Shown here: piece after piece, positions 16,924 through 27,557 of the stretch | Layout: each line of letters begins with the position of its first letter | How positions within the stretch are numbered: position 1 is the stretch's first letter | Assembly (NCBI RefSeq): GCF_003596405.1 | Contig: NZ_QYUR01000003.1 | Location: forward strand, 124,001-188,000 | From: Pseudomonas cavernicola | GTDB taxonomy: Bacteria; Pseudomonadota; Gammaproteobacteria; Pseudomonadales; Pseudomonadaceae | Direction of reading: 5' to 3' | Length of the DNA: 64,000 nt | Position numbers and translations under genes: made by a program | The notes under the pieces: generated by a model | What the model saw: only the letters and a program-made list of their open reading frames with translations | What the model was told of the DNA's origin: nothing | The model's database searches: none

Positions 16924-18078
16924 ATGCAATTCAAGCCAGCTCTTACCGCCCTGGTTACTGCCGTCGCACTGGCCACGCTGATGCTCAGCGGCTGCGAGAA
17001 GCACGCTGACAAACCCGCTGCACAAACCCCACAAGTCGGTGTAGTGACCCTGCAGCCGCAAGCCTTTGCGCTGACCACCGAGCTGCCGGGGCGCACCAAC
17101 GCTTATCGAGTGGCCGAGGTTCGCCCGCAGGTCAATGGCATCATTCTTAAACGTCTGTACACCGAGGGCAGCGAGGTCAAGGCCGGGCAACAGCTGTATC
17201 AAATCGACCCGGCAACCTATCAAGCGACCTTGAAGAGTGCCCAGGCCACGCTGCAATCGGCCAAATCACTGGCCGAGCGCTACCAAGTGCTGGTCGTCGA
17301 CCAGGCGGTGAGCAAGCAGGAGTTCGACGAGGCCCAGGCCTCTCGCTTGCAGGCGGAAGCCAGCCTGGAGAGCGCGCAGATCAACTTGCGATACACCAAG
17401 GTGCTGGCGCCGATTGCCGGACGTATCGGACGCTCCTCAGTGACCGAAGGTGCTCTGGTCAACAACGGCCAAGCGGACTCCCTGGCGGTGATCCAGCAGC
17501 TCGACCCGATCTATGTCGATGTCACCCAATCGACCAAAGACATCCTGCGCCTGCGCCGAGAGCTGGCCAGCGGCCAACTGCAGAAAGCCGGCAGCCACGG
17601 TGCCAAGGTCAAGCTGAAGCTCGAAGACGGTAGCCTTTACAGTCACGAAGGGACCCTGGAGTTCTCCGAGGTTTCAGTCGATGAAGGCACCGGCTCGGTA
17701 ACGCTGCGCGCCGTATTCCCCAACCCGGAGCACGACCTGCTGCCGGGGATGTTCGTCCATGCGCAGTTGCTCGAAGGCCTGAAGAGCGCTGCCATTCTGG
17801 CCCCGCAACAAGGTGTGACCCGCGACCTGAAAGGCCAGCCGACCGCGCTGGTGGTTAATGCCAAGAATATCGTCGAACTGCGCCAGCTGCAGGCGGACCG
17901 CACAGTCGGCAATCAATGGCTTATCAGCGCTGGCCTGCAAGCTGGCGACCGGGTAATCACCGAGGGGCTGCAGTTCGTGCATCCGGGCACCGAGGTCAAA
18001 GTGGTTGGCGCGAGCAACGTTGCCGCGCAAAGCCCGGCCCAAGCACCTGAACTCGCTCAAGACGGCGCAGGGGAATAG
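16924..18078 (+). CDS. ttgA: RND efflux periplasmic adaptor lipoprotein
   Basis: A 384-residue membrane-fusion protein linking the inner-membrane pump TtgB to the outer-membrane channel TtgC. The lipobox LMLSGC places the lipidated Cys at about residue 24. The barrel-sandwich (lipoyl-like) halves flank a coiled-coil hairpin (about residues 95-170, with [18 protein letters not shown]). Beta-barrel and membrane-proximal domains follow. First gene of the pump operon, two bases before ttgB. Confidence 0.95.
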   Translation: MQFKPALTALVTAVALATLMLSGCEKHADKPAAQTPQVGVVTLQPQAFALTTELPGRTNAYRVAEVRPQVNGIILKRLYTEGSEVKAGQQLYQIDPATYQATLKSAQATLQSAKSLAERYQVLVVDQAVSKQEFDEAQASRLQAEASLESAQINLRYTKVLAPIAGRIGRSSVTEGALVNNGQADSLAVIQQLDPIYVDVTQSTKDILRLRRELASGQLQKAGSHGAKVKLKLEDGSLYSHEGTLEFSEVSVDEGTGSVTLRAVFPNPEHDLLPGMFVHAQLLEGLKSAAILAPQQGVTRDLKGQPTALVVNAKNIVELRQLQADRTVGNQWLISAGLQAGDRVITEGLQFVHPGTEVKVVGASNVAAQSPAQAPELAQDGAGE

Positions 18079-18080
18079 TC

Positions 18081-21000
18081 ATGTCGAAGTTCTTTATCGA
18101 CCGGCCGATTTTTGCCTGGGTGATCGCCCTGGTGATCATGCTGATCGGCGCCCTGTCCATCCTCAAGCTGCCAATCAACCAGTACCCGAGCATCGCCGCG
18201 CCCGCCATCGGCATCCAGGTCAGCTACCCGGGCGCCTCGGCGCAGACGGTGCAGGACACCGTGGTGCAGGTCATCGAGCAGCAGCTCAATGGTATCGACA
18301 AGCTGCGCTACATCTCCTCGGAAAGTAACTCCGATGGCAGCATGACCATCACCGCCACTTTCGATCAGGGCACGGACCCGGATATCGCCCAGGTGCAGGT
18401 GCAAAACAAACTGCAACTGGCCACCCCGCTGCTGCCGCAAGAAGTTCAGCAGCAAGGCATCCGCGTGACCAAGGCGGTGAAGAACTTCCTGATGGTCGTT
18501 GGCGTGGTTTCCGAAGACGGCAGCATGGACAAGAACGACCTGTCCAACTACATCGTCTCCAATATGCAGGACCCGCTTTCGCGGACTCCCGGCGTCGGCG
18601 ACTTCCAAGTGTTCGGTTCGCAGTACGCCATGCGTATCTGGCTGGACCCAGCCAAGCTGAACAACTTTCAGCTGACCCCGGTCGATGTGAAAACCGCCAT
18701 TCAGGCGCAGAACGTACAGGTTTCCTCCGGCCAACTCGGTGGTTTGCCGGCACTGCCAGGTCAGCAACTGAATGCCACCATCATCGGCAAGACCCGCCTG
18801 CAGAGCGCCGAGCAGTTCTCGGACATCCTGATCAAGGTCAACCGGGATGGCTCGCAAGTCCGCCTGCGCGATGTCGCCAGAGTCGAACTGGGTGGCGAAA
18901 ACTACAGCATCAGCGCGCAATTCAACGGTAACGCCGCCTCCGGCATCGCCATCAAACTGGCCACCGGCGCCAATGCGCTGGATACCGCGAAAGCCATCCG
19001 CGCCACCCTCTCGCAGCTGGAACCGTTTTTCCCGGAAGGGATGAAAGTGGTTTACCCCTACGACACCACACCGGTGGTCTCGGCCTCGATCCACGAGGTT
19101 GTCGTCACCCTCGGCGAGGCGATCCTGCTGGTGTTCCTGGTGATGTACCTGTTCCTGCAAAACTTCCGCGCCACGCTGATCCCAACCTTGGCGGTGCCGG
19201 TGGTACTGCTCGGCACCTTCGGCGTGCTCGCTGCGTTCGGCTTCACCATCAACACCCTGACGATGTTCGGCATGGTGCTAGCCATCGGCTTGCTGGTGGA
19301 CGACGCCATCGTAGTGGTCGAGAACGTCGAGCGGGTGATGGCCGAGGAAGGGCTTTCACCGCTTGAGGCGACGCGCAAATCCATGGGCCAGATTCAGGGC
19401 GCCTTGGTCGGTATCGCCCTGGTCCTTTCTGCCGTACTGTTGCCGATGGCCTTCTTCAGTGGCTCCACGGGGGTGATCTACCGGCAGTTCTCGATCACCA
19501 TCGTGTCAGCCATGGCGCTGTCGGTGCTGGTCGCGCTGGTCTTCACACCGGCGTTGTGCGCCACCCTGCTCAAACCGATCAAGAAGGGCGAACACCACGC
19601 ACCGAAGCAGGGTTTCTTTGGCTGGTTCAACCGCAACTTCGATCGCGGCGTGCGAAGCTATGAGCGCGGCGTCACCAGCATGCTCAAACATAAGGCGCCG
19701 TATTTGCTCGCCTATGTGGTGATTCTGGTGGCCATGGTCTGGCTGTTCACCCGCATCCCAACCGCCTTCCTCCCCGATGAGGACCAGGGCGTGCTGTTCG
19801 CTCAGGTGCAGACCCCGAGCGGTTCCAGCGCCGAGCGTACCCAGCAGGTGGTCGACGACATGCGCGCCTATCTGCTGAAGGACGAAAGCTCGACGGTCAG
19901 CTCGGTGTTCACCGTCACCGGCTTCAACTTTGCCGGCCGTGGGCAAAGCTCGGGGATGGCGTTCATCATGCTCAAGCCTTGGGATCAGCGCCCGGGCGAA
20001 GAAAACAGCGTGTTCAGCCTGGCCCGACGAGCCCAGCAACACTTCTCCGGCTTGCGCGACGCGATGGTATTCGCCTTTGCCCCGCCCGCCGTCTTGGAGC
20101 TGGGTAACGCCAGCGGCTTCGACCTGTACTTGCAGGATCGTGCCGGCGTCGGCCATGAGGCGTTGGTTGCTGCACGCAACCAATTCCTCGAACTCGCCGC
20201 CAAGAACCCCGTGCTCACTCGCGTTCGTCCTAATGGGCTGAACGACGAGCCGCAGTACCAGTTGAAGATCGACGACGAGCGCGCCCGAGCCCTCGGGGTT
20301 TCCATCGCCGACGTCAACAACACCCTGTCGATTGCCTGGGGCGCCAGCTACGTCAACGACTTCATCGACCACGGACGGGTGAAGAAGGTCTATCTGCAAG
20401 GTGAAGCTCAGGCACGCATGAGCCCCGAGGATTTGAAGAAATGGTTCGTGCGCAACGACCAGAACGAGATGGTGCCCTTCTCCGCCTTCGCCAGCGGCGA
20501 ATGGGGCTATGGCTCACCGAAGCTGGCACGCTACAACGGCGTCGCCGCGATGGAAGTGCTGGGTGAAGCGGCACCGGGCTACAGCTCGGGTGATGCGATG
20601 GCCGCGGTCGAGGAAATCGCCAAACAGCTACCGGCGGGTGTCGGCTACTCCTGGACCGGCCTGTCCTACGAGGAGCGCCTGTCCGGCGCCCAGGCACCGG
20701 CACTTTACGCGCTGTCCTTGCTGGTGGTGTTCCTCTGCTTGGCGGCGCTCTACGAGAGTTGGTCGATCCCACTCTCGGTGATGCTGGTGGTCCCGCTTGG
20801 GGTCATCGGTGCGCTGCTGGCGACGTACCTGCGCGGCCTGTCCAATGACGTGTTCTTCCAAGTCGGCCTGCTCACCACCATCGGCCTGGCGGCGAAAAAC
20901 GCGATCCTGATCGTCGAGTTCGCCAAGGAGTTGCACGAACAAGGCCGGAGTCTCACCGAGGCGGCCATCGAGGCCTGCCGGATGCGTCTGCGACCGATCA

Positions 21001-21221
21001 TCATGACCTCGCTGGCATTCATTCTCGGCGTAGTACCGCTGGCGATCTCCAGCGGCGCCGGCTCCGGCAGCCAACACGCGATCGGCACCGGGGTGATCGG
21101 CGGCATGCTGACCGCCACTGTGCTGGCGATCTTCTGGGTGCCGGTGTTCTTCGTCCTGGTCTGTTCACTGTTCAAAAGCAAACAGCCCCAAGCCGTGATC
21201 GAGAAAGAGGCTACCGAATGA
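18081..21221 (+). CDS. ttgB: RND efflux inner-membrane transporter
   Basis: A 1046-residue proton/drug antiporter of the HAE1/AcrB-MexB class. It has twelve membrane helices and two large periplasmic loops. The proton-relay Asp pair is visible in [15 protein letters not shown] (about residues 404-418), and a Lys in helix 10 ([14 protein letters not shown], about 935). The first residues [20 protein letters not shown] are typical. Full length and intact; ttgC overlaps its end by four bases. Confidence 0.97.
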   Translation: MSKFFIDRPIFAWVIALVIMLIGALSILKLPINQYPSIAAPAIGIQVSYPGASAQTVQDTVVQVIEQQLNGIDKLRYISSESNSDGSMTITATFDQGTDPDIAQVQVQNKLQLATPLLPQEVQQQGIRVTKAVKNFLMVVGVVSEDGSMDKNDLSNYIVSNMQDPLSRTPGVGDFQVFGSQYAMRIWLDPAKLNNFQLTPVDVKTAIQAQNVQVSSGQLGGLPALPGQQLNATIIGKTRLQSAEQFSDILIKVNRDGSQVRLRDVARVELGGENYSISAQFNGNAASGIAIKLATGANALDTAKAIRATLSQLEPFFPEGMKVVYPYDTTPVVSASIHEVVVTLGEAILLVFLVMYLFLQNFRATLIPTLAVPVVLLGTFGVLAAFGFTINTLTMFGMVLAIGLLVDDAIVVVENVERVMAEEGLSPLEATRKSMGQIQGALVGIALVLSAVLLPMAFFSGSTGVIYRQFSITIVSAMALSVLVALVFTPALCATLLKPIKKGEHHAPKQGFFGWFNRNFDRGVRSYERGVTSMLKHKAPYLLAYVVILVAMVWLFTRIPTAFLPDEDQGVLFAQVQTPSGSSAERTQQVVDDMRAYLLKDESSTVSSVFTVTGFNFAGRGQSSGMAFIMLKPWDQRPGEENSVFSLARRAQQHFSGLRDAMVFAFAPPAVLELGNASGFDLYLQDRAGVGHEALVAARNQFLELAAKNPVLTRVRPNGLNDEPQYQLKIDDERARALGVSIADVNNTLSIAWGASYVNDFIDHGRVKKVYLQGEAQARMSPEDLKKWFVRNDQNEMVPFSAFASGEWGYGSPKLARYNGVAAMEVLGEAAPGYSSGDAMAAVEEIAKQLPAGVGYSWTGLSYEERLSGAQAPALYALSLLVVFLCLAALYESWSIPLSVMLVVPLGVIGALLATYLRGLSNDVFFQVGLLTTIGLAAKNAILIVEFAKELHEQGRSLTEAAIEACRMRLRPIIMTSLAFILGVVPLAISSGAGSGSQHAIGTGVIGGMLTATVLAIFWVPVFFVLVCSLFKSKQPQAVIEKEATE

Positions 21222-22663
21222 AAAAGTCCCTGTTGTCCATGGCGGTAGCCGCCTTTGTTCTCGGCGGTTGCTCGTTGATCCCCGAGTACCGACAGCCGGC
21301 CGCGCCGATTGCCAGCGATTGGCCACAAGGTGCAGGCTACCCGGCCGCTGCCGAGGTGGCTGGGGTATCCGCCGCCGAACAAGGCTGGCGCGAGTTTTTC
21401 CACGACGCGACTCTGCAACAGCTGATTCAGGTGGCCTTGGAGAACAACCGCGACCTGCGGGTGGCGGCGTTGAATATCGACGCGTTCCAGGCGCAATACC
21501 GCATCCAGCGCTCCAACCTGTTCCCGGCGGTCAGCGCGGATGCCGGCGCGAAACGCCAGCGCCTGCCTGCCGAGGTTTCGCAGACGGGCGAGTCGACCAG
21601 CAGCCAGTATTCGGCCACCCTCGGCATCAGTGCCTGGGAGCTGGACCTGTTCGGTCGCCTGCGCAGCCTCAGTGAACAGGCGCTGGAGCAATACTTCGCC
21701 ACCGAGCAGGCGCGCCGCAGCACGCAGATCAGCCTGGTCGCCAGCGTCGCGAATGCCTATCTGGCCTGGCAAGCGGATCAGTCCCTGCTACTGCTGACCC
21801 AAGACACTCTGAAAGCTTACGAAGATAGCTACGCGCTAACGGTACGCAGCAATCAGGTCGGGGTGGCCTCGGCCCTGACCCTGAGTCAGGCCCGCACTTC
21901 GGTAGAGAGTGCCCGGGTCAACCTGAACCGCTATCAACGCCTGGTCGCCCAGGATCGCAACGCCCTGCAACTGCTGCTCGGCCATGCCCTGCCGGACAGC
22001 CTGCCGAGCACTCCGAACCTCGCTACAGGGCTGATCAGCGAGCTACCGGCGGGCCTGCCTTCCGAGCTGCTGCAACGCCGCCCTGACATCCTCGAAGCGG
22101 AGCATCAGCTGAAGGCCGCCAACGCCAACATCGGTGCTGCGCGCGCGGCGTTCTTCCCCAGCATCAGCCTGACCGCGAATGCCGGCAGCCTCAGCTCCGA
22201 TCTATCCGGGCTGTTCAAGGGCGGCTCCGGGACTTGGTTGTTCCAGCCGCAGATCAGCCTGCCGGTCTTCAACGCCGGCAACCTGCGCGCTAACCTCGAC
22301 CTTGCCAAGATTCAGAAGAACATTCAGGTCGCACAGTACGAGAAGAGCATCCAGACCGCCTTTCAGGAGGTCGCCGACGGCCTGACGGCACGCGAAACCT
22401 ACCGTGAGCAGTTGAACGCGCAACGTGATCTGGTCAGCGCCAACGCGGACTACTATCGCCTGGCAGAAAAACGCTACCGCACCGGGATCGACAGCAACCT
22501 GACTTTCCTCGACGCCCAACGCTCGCTGTACAGCGCTCAGCAAGCGTTGATCACCGATCGGTTGGCGCAGCTGACCAGTGAGGTGGATCTGTACAAGTCG
22601 CTAGGCGGTGGCTGGCTGGAGCAAAACACTGCCTCGGCGACACCTGGTGCGCCGAAATCCTGA
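21218..22663 (+). CDS. ttgC: RND efflux outer-membrane channel lipoprotein
   Basis: A 481-residue OprM/TolC-type channel that exports the drugs handed over by TtgAB. The lipobox is VLGGCSLIP (Cys at about residue 18). Two internal repeats each carry the long periplasmic helices. SLSVNLS-like motifs are absent, but [19 protein letters not shown] and the C-terminal [18 protein letters not shown] are diagnostic of the family. The start overlaps ttgB (ATGA). Confidence 0.96.
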   Translation: MKKSLLSMAVAAFVLGGCSLIPEYRQPAAPIASDWPQGAGYPAAAEVAGVSAAEQGWREFFHDATLQQLIQVALENNRDLRVAALNIDAFQAQYRIQRSNLFPAVSADAGAKRQRLPAEVSQTGESTSSQYSATLGISAWELDLFGRLRSLSEQALEQYFATEQARRSTQISLVASVANAYLAWQADQSLLLLTQDTLKAYEDSYALTVRSNQVGVASALTLSQARTSVESARVNLNRYQRLVAQDRNALQLLLGHALPDSLPSTPNLATGLISELPAGLPSELLQRRPDILEAEHQLKAANANIGAARAAFFPSISLTANAGSLSSDLSGLFKGGSGTWLFQPQISLPVFNAGNLRANLDLAKIQKNIQVAQYEKSIQTAFQEVADGLTARETYREQLNAQRDLVSANADYYRLAEKRYRTGIDSNLTFLDAQRSLYSAQQALITDRLAQLTSEVDLYKSLGGGWLEQNTASATPGAPKS

Positions 22664-22704
22664 CATTTGCTCCGTTGCAAGGCGAATTGGCAAAACGCAA
22701 AACC

Positions 22705-22868
22705 GTAGGTGGGTGCTGAGCCCCTGGCGATGCCCAACAACCGGCCTGCAAGGCCGAGCTTGTATGTGGTTTGTCGAACGCCGGGAGTCGCGGAGCGACT
22801 CCTTGTTGGGCATCACTGCGTTCAGCGCCAACCTACTTCAGCACTAACCTACATCAGCGCCAACCTAC
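22705..22868. repeat. Two-headed palindromic repeat element with a 16-bp tandem triplication
   Basis: The left end has GTAGGTGGGTGCTGAG then GATGCCCAACAA and a CCGGCC-TGCA-AGGCCG hairpin. The right end has GGAGTCGCGGAGCGACTCC then TTGTTGGGCATC and TCAGCGCCAACCTAC. The outer about 35 bases are imperfect inverted repeats. At the right side a 16-base unit (TTCAGCGCCAACCTAC) occurs three times head to tail (22821-22868). The same two heads occur in inverse orientation at 37569-37695. Confidence 0.8.
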
Positions 22869-22896
22869 AGGCTGTCGCTTTGCCTGCGGGTGGTCC

Positions 22897-24009
22897 TCAA
22901 GCATCAGTACGGTTGAGGGCCACCGTGAACAACGCCGCAATCACATCCGACTGAGTCACCATCCCGTGCAGAACATTGTGTTCATCCACAATCGGGACGT
23001 GGTGCAAACCACTGTCTGAAAGCATCTGCACCAGATCGGTGATTGGCCATCCGGGCCGCCCCGTACGCACCTTGTGCGTCATCACCTCACGTACCACCTC
23101 AACCGCTTGGGGGTTGGCCGCAGGCGAGCGCTCCAGCCTGACCAGATCATGCACGGACAGGATGCCGACTAACTGCGCGTTGTCCGTCACTACCGGCAAC
23201 GTGCTCAGCCGATGCTTCTGCAACAGCGACCAAGCCTGCGGCAAAGACGTCTCAGGCCCGACCGAGACCACATCCCTCGACATGATGTCCGCACAGCGAA
23301 TCTCACCGAAGCGCCGGCGATACGCCTGCTGCTCAGTGGCCAAGAGGACTTCTTCCAGATCATCGCCGCTGATATCGAGCAGCTCACCACGCGCCTCGAG
23401 CACCGCATCGAGATCTTCACGGGTGAAGCCCAGCCGATCTCGCGGCAGCGGATCCGCAGTTTTGTGGATACTCGCGTGTTCGACATGGCGATGTGGATAG
23501 CGTGAGCGCAAGACGTTATTGAACAGCAACGCCACCGCCAGCAGCAGAATCGAATTGAGCGCAACCGGGTACAGCACGAACTGGTAACCCAGCTCGGTAA
23601 TCCCCGCGCCCCCTAGCACGGCCGTCAAGGCGACGGCTCCGCCCGGTGGATGCAGGCAACGCAGCAAGAACATCGCGGCGATGGCCAGACCACCCGCCAG
23701 GCCCGCCGCCAAACCGGAATGCCCAAGCCATGTCGCGCAGGCCACCCCAATCAATGCCGAGATGAGGTTGCCGCCGACAATCGACCAAGGCTGTGCCAAT
23801 GGGCTGGACGGCACCGCGAACAGCAACACCGCGGAAGCGCCCAGCGGCGCAATCAGCCACGGGCTCGACTCACCCAGAACGTGCCGGCAAAGCCACTCGG
23901 TGCAGAGCAAGCCGATGAATGCACCGGCACAGCCGTAGAACCGTTCGAGTTTGCTGGCTGAGACCGGGGCAGGCCAGAACGACTTCAACCATGCCTTTAC
24001 ACCGTTCAC
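22897..24009 (-). CDS. HPP-family membrane protein with two CBS domains
   Basis: A 370-residue protein. Four or so membrane helices in residues about 20-165 include the family signature CLHPPGGAVALTAVLGG. The C-terminal part (about 235-365) has a tandem CBS pair (SRDVVSVGPETSLPQAWSLL and THKVRTGRPGWPITDLVQML), which senses adenine nucleotides or related ligands in other proteins. HPP proteins have been linked to nitrite transport in chloroplasts and cyanobacteria; the substrate here is not known. The start is a GTG with AGGAAACAGGA upstream. Confidence 0.85.
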   Translation of the reverse strand: MNGVKAWLKSFWPAPVSASKLERFYGCAGAFIGLLCTEWLCRHVLGESSPWLIAPLGASAVLLFAVPSSPLAQPWSIVGGNLISALIGVACATWLGHSGLAAGLAGGLAIAAMFLLRCLHPPGGAVALTAVLGGAGITELGYQFVLYPVALNSILLLAVALLFNNVLRSRYPHRHVEHASIHKTADPLPRDRLGFTREDLDAVLEARGELLDISGDDLEEVLLATEQQAYRRRFGEIRCADIMSRDVVSVGPETSLPQAWSLLQKHRLSTLPVVTDNAQLVGILSVHDLVRLERSPAANPQAVEVVREVMTHKVRTGRPGWPITDLVQMLSDSGLHHVPIVDEHNVLHGMVTQSDVIAALFTVALNRTDA

Positions 24010-24099
24010 TCCTGTTTCCTAAGACCGTGCACCTTTTGGGGGCGGCGAATATAGCACGCCACCAAAGTAGCCAGAATCAGGACCAGCCCTATACGCAGC

Positions 24100-24134
24100 C
24101 CGGGCGGTGGATCAGTCGATGCGCCACCGCCCGG
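24100..24134. terminator. Hairpin after the polyamine operon
   Basis: CCGGGCGGTGG (24100-24110) pairs perfectly with CCACCGCCCGG (24124-24134) around 13 bases. It lies 27 bases past the aminotransferase stop on the minus strand. There is no T run, so it may be a 3' stabiliser rather than an intrinsic terminator. Confidence 0.55.
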
Positions 24135-24161
24135 AGCCAGAGCCAATGCCTATTCCTTAGC

Positions 24162-25529
24162 TCAACCCAGCACTGCTCTGGCGGTGAGATCCAGGCACTT
24201 ACGCGCCTTGGCCACCAGTTCGTCGATTTCGGCTTTGCTGATCACCAGCGGCGGCGAAATGATCATGGTGTCGCCGACTGCGCGCATGATCAGCCCGTTA
24301 TCGAAGCAGTGACCGCGACAGATCATGCCGACGCCCTTGCCCTCGAAACGCTCGCGGGTCTGCTTGTTCTTCACCAGTTCGATCGCACCGAGCAGGCCGA
24401 CGCCACGCACTTCGCCCACCAGCGGATGATCCGCCAGCTCACGCAGACGCTTTTGCAGATAGGGTGCCGTTTCTTCACGCACGCGCTCGAGAATCTTCTC
24501 TTCGCGCAGGATGCGGATATTTTCCAGCGCCACCGCCGCCGCCACCGGGTGCCCGGAGTAGGTAAAGCCGTGGTTGAAGTCGCCGCCCTCGTTCAGCACG
24601 TCGGCGACCTTGTCGCTGACGATCAGCCCGCCCATGGGGATGTAGCCGGAGGTCAGACCCTTGGCAATGGTCATCAGATCCGGGCTGTTGCCGTAGTAGT
24701 CGCTGCCGAACCATTCGCCGGTGCGGCCGAAGCCACAGATCACTTCGTCGGCGACGAACAGGATGTCGTACTTGGCGAGGATCTCGCGGATTTTCGGCCA
24801 GTAGCTGTCTGGCGGAATGATCACGCCGCCGGCGCCCTGGATCGGCTCGGCAATGAAGGCCGCGACCCGGTCTTCGCCGACTTCGAGGATTTTCTTCTCC
24901 AGTTGCTCGGCGGCCCAGATGCCGAACTCGTCCGGCGTCATGTCGCCGCCTTCACCGAACCAGTACGGCTGCGGGATGTGCACGATATCGGGTATCAGAC
25001 CGCCTTGATCGTGCATCCCCTGCATCCCACCCAGGCTGGCGCCGGCCACGGTGGAGCCGTGATAACCATTGATGCGACCGATGATGACTTTCTTCTGCGG
25101 CTGGCCTTTGATCGCCCAGTAATGGCGAACCATGCGCAGCATGGTGTCGTTGCCTTCCGAGCCGGAGCCGGTGAAGAACACATGGTTCATGCCAACCGGC
25201 GCGATATCGGCAATCACCTTGGCGAGTTCGAGCACCGGCGGGTGCGCGGTCATGAAGAAGGTGTTGTAGAAGGGCAACTCTTTCATCTGCTTGCTGGCAG
25301 CCTCTGCCAACTCATCACGACCATACCCCACCGCCACGCACCAGAGCCCGGCCATGCCGTCGAGGATCTTGTTGCCCTCGCTGTCCCACAGGTACACGCC
25401 ATCGGCCTTGGTAATAATCCGCGGGCCCTTCTCCTTCAGCTGTTTGTAATCGCTAAAGGGCGCCAGGTGGTGGTCATTGCTCAGTGCTTGCCACTCGAGC
25501 GTCTGTGGGTTGCTGACTTGCTTGCTCAT
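24162..25529 (-). CDS. spuC: Polyamine:pyruvate aminotransferase (SpuC type)
   Basis: A 455-residue class III pyridoxal-phosphate aminotransferase that moves an amino group from putrescine or another polyamine to pyruvate. Motifs are FTGSGSEGNDT (cofactor phosphate), GRINGYHGST, FVADEVICGFGRTG (Asp that holds the pyridine nitrogen) and TIAKGLTSGY (Schiff-base Lys, about residue 288). The last gene of a four-gene minus-strand operon with the ligase, regulator and oxidase. Close relatives are SpuC of P. aeruginosa; other omega-aminotransferases of the class cannot be excluded. Confidence 0.88.
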   Translation of the reverse strand: MSKQVSNPQTLEWQALSNDHHLAPFSDYKQLKEKGPRIITKADGVYLWDSEGNKILDGMAGLWCVAVGYGRDELAEAASKQMKELPFYNTFFMTAHPPVLELAKVIADIAPVGMNHVFFTGSGSEGNDTMLRMVRHYWAIKGQPQKKVIIGRINGYHGSTVAGASLGGMQGMHDQGGLIPDIVHIPQPYWFGEGGDMTPDEFGIWAAEQLEKKILEVGEDRVAAFIAEPIQGAGGVIIPPDSYWPKIREILAKYDILFVADEVICGFGRTGEWFGSDYYGNSPDLMTIAKGLTSGYIPMGGLIVSDKVADVLNEGGDFNHGFTYSGHPVAAAVALENIRILREEKILERVREETAPYLQKRLRELADHPLVGEVRGVGLLGAIELVKNKQTRERFEGKGVGMICRGHCFDNGLIMRAVGDTMIISPPLVISKAEIDELVAKARKCLDLTARAVLG

Positions 25530-25595
25530 AATTGATTCCTACCGTCGTACGTAACAAATCCAGGGAGAGTTCGCTGTTCCCGACCACGCAGCCGT

Positions 25596-26942
25596 TTACA
25601 GATACCAGCGGTATTCGCGCGCACTGATCTCTTGCATGAAGGCCAGATGGTCCTGACGCTTGTTCTCGCAGTAGACATCGACAAACTCAGCGCCCAGGCC
25701 CTCGCGCAGCTGTGGCTGGTGCTGCATGGCGCGCACCGCTTCAAGCATTTCCAGCGGGAAATCGATGCCACTGCTGCGGTCTTCGTTGAGCGCTGCGATC
25801 GGCTCGCGGCCGGCGGCCAAGCCCTCTTCCAGACCGACCAGAATCGCCGCCAGGACGAGATAAGGGTTGGCATCGGCGCCGGCCAGGCGATGTTCGATCC
25901 GTAGATTCTGCGGGTCCGACTCGGGAATCCGCACGCAGGCATCGCGATCCTCGAAGCCCCAGCTGGCCCGCGTCGCCGCGTTCACCGTGCCGCCAAAACG
26001 GCGCAAAGCGTTCTGGTTTGGCGCGAAGATCGGCATGCAATGTGGCAGCAGCTCCAGGCAACCGGCCACTGCATGGCGCAGCGCCTGCTGCTGGTTCGCC
26101 GCCAGCAGGTTGTTACCCGCCGCGTCGTAGAGGCTGACATGCACGTGCATGCCGCTGCCCGGGTGCTGCAGGTAAGGCTTAGCCATAAAGCTGGCGCGGT
26201 AGCCGTGCTTGAGGGCCACACCACGGGTACTGCGGCAGAACAGGGCAGCCCAGTCGGCGGCACGCAGGCCGTCATCGAGGTGACCGAAATTGATCTCGAA
26301 CTGGCCAGGGCCGAGTTCGGCGGTGATCACCGTGGTATCGATACCTTGAGCCCGCGCGACCTCGACCATTTCATCGAGCACCGGGGAGAAGCGCGACAGC
26401 CGCTCGATGTGCATATTCGGCTGATCATCGGCATCATCGGTCAGCAGATCGCGGGGGAACTGCGGCTGGCCATCGCGCAGCTGTTTATCGAACAGGTAGA
26501 ACTCCAGTTCGAAGGCCACCACCGGGTGGATGCCTTTGCTGCGCAAGCGGGCCAGCACCTGCGCCAACACTTCGCGCGGTTCGAAGACGATCGGTGCCTC
26601 GGTGCCATCCGAGGTAATCAGCATCTGCCCCAGCGGCTGTGCTTCCCAGCTCACCGGTTTGAGCGTACCGGGCACCAGGCGGCGACGGGCATCCGGGTCG
26701 CCGTCGTTGAAGCAGTAGTCGCCAATTTTGAACAGCCCGCCTTGCACGCCCAGCAGCACGCAGTTCTGCGGCAGTTTGAGGGCACTGCCAGCGGCCACCT
26801 TCTCAAGCATCTCCACCGGATAGCGCTTGCCATAGAAATGCCCGGGAATATCCAGGGAAATCAGGTCAACGTAGCGCACCTCGGGGTAGCGCTGGCGAAA
26901 AGCACGAACCTCAGCCAGCAGATCAGAGCAGGCAGCATTCAT
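25596..26942 (-). CDS. Gamma-glutamyl-polyamine synthetase (glutamine synthetase-like)
   Basis: A 448-residue GlnA-family ligase that attaches glutamate to a polyamine using ATP, the first step of gamma-glutamylated polyamine breakdown (PuuA in E. coli, PauA/SpuI in Pseudomonas). The start is the ATG at 26942 with AGGAAG upstream. Metal and substrate regions are visible: AFELEFYLFD, GPGQFEINFGHLD, KPYLQHPGSGMHVHVSLYD and RIEHRLAGADANPYL. There is no adenylylation-site signature of true glutamine synthetase. Context (oxidase, regulator, aminotransferase) supports a polyamine substrate; which one is not shown. Confidence 0.88.
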   Translation of the reverse strand: MNAACSDLLAEVRAFRQRYPEVRYVDLISLDIPGHFYGKRYPVEMLEKVAAGSALKLPQNCVLLGVQGGLFKIGDYCFNDGDPDARRRLVPGTLKPVSWEAQPLGQMLITSDGTEAPIVFEPREVLAQVLARLRSKGIHPVVAFELEFYLFDKQLRDGQPQFPRDLLTDDADDQPNMHIERLSRFSPVLDEMVEVARAQGIDTTVITAELGPGQFEINFGHLDDGLRAADWAALFCRSTRGVALKHGYRASFMAKPYLQHPGSGMHVHVSLYDAAGNNLLAANQQQALRHAVAGCLELLPHCMPIFAPNQNALRRFGGTVNAATRASWGFEDRDACVRIPESDPQNLRIEHRLAGADANPYLVLAAILVGLEEGLAAGREPIAALNEDRSSGIDFPLEMLEAVRAMQHQPQLREGLGAEFVDVYCENKRQDHLAFMQEISAREYRWYL

Positions 26943-26974
26943 CGTTGTTCTTCCTTTCATCTTTGTAGGTGTTA

Positions 26975-27532
26975 TCAGGTGTAAACCCAGAGAACCCGGG
27001 TGGGTTGTTCGGTGAGGTTGCCGTAGCGGCAACGGGTGTGGCTGGCCAGTTGAAAGCTGTCACCGGGGTACAAGGTGACCGGCTCGTCGTCATCCCCGAG
27101 CCACAGCGTCAACTCCCCTTCCAAGACATAGCCGCCCTGCTCGGAGCTGTCGCTCAAGTGCCGCTCGCCACTGTTGGCACCGGCCTCCAATTGGCTTTCG
27201 AGCATGGAGAAGGTGGCCGACATCTTCGGCGAGACCAAAATGTCGGTAATCCCGTTGGCGAAATACAGTGTGCGGCGCTCATCCGGCCGGGTAACCCAAG
27301 GCAATTCCTTGGGTTTGGGCAAGCTATAGAAATAGGTGGTCGGTACACCGAGGGTTTCGCTGATCGCAGTCAAATCCGCCACCGTGGGGCGCGACAGACC
27401 GCGCTCGACTTGCGAGAGAAAACCTACCGAGCGGCCGATTTTGTCTGCCAGCTCCTTCAGGGTGTATTTCTTATGCTTGCGCAGATCGTGAATAAGGATC
27501 GCTAAAGCGGCGATTTCTTCTTGCTTGTTCAT
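26975..27532 (-). CDS. XRE-cupin transcriptional regulator of the polyamine operon
   Basis: A 185-residue PuuR-type regulator. An N-terminal helix-turn-helix (residues about 15-65: YTLKELADKIGRSVGFLSQVERG) is joined to a C-terminal cupin (about 105-180: GGYVLEGELTLWLGDDDEPV and LYPGDSFQL) that probably senses a polyamine or gamma-glutamyl polyamine. The start at 27532 (MNKQEEIAAL) is preferred to the longer open frame. It lies between the oxidase and ligase genes and so would control its own operon. It resembles PauR/PA0535-type proteins. Confidence 0.88.
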   Translation of the reverse strand: MNKQEEIAALAILIHDLRKHKKYTLKELADKIGRSVGFLSQVERGLSRPTVADLTAISETLGVPTTYFYSLPKPKELPWVTRPDERRTLYFANGITDILVSPKMSATFSMLESQLEAGANSGERHLSDSSEQGGYVLEGELTLWLGDDDEPVTLYPGDSFQLASHTRCRYGNLTEQPTRVLWVYT

Positions 27533-27557
27533 GCCAAGAGCTCCAAAAGCTTGCTCA

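Noticed and set aside
18057..19160. 367-codon minus-strand frame over ttgB
   Set aside because: Composition is that of an antisense shadow (His/Asp/Gln-rich), and ttgB is complete.
22821..22868. CRISPR-like short tandem repeats
   Set aside because: Three contiguous 16-base units with no spacers and no cas genes; they are a duplicated tip of an interspersed repeat.
23919..25535. 538-codon plus-strand frame over the aminotransferase gene
   Set aside because: A shadow of the GC-rich spuC gene; the sense protein has all class III motifs.
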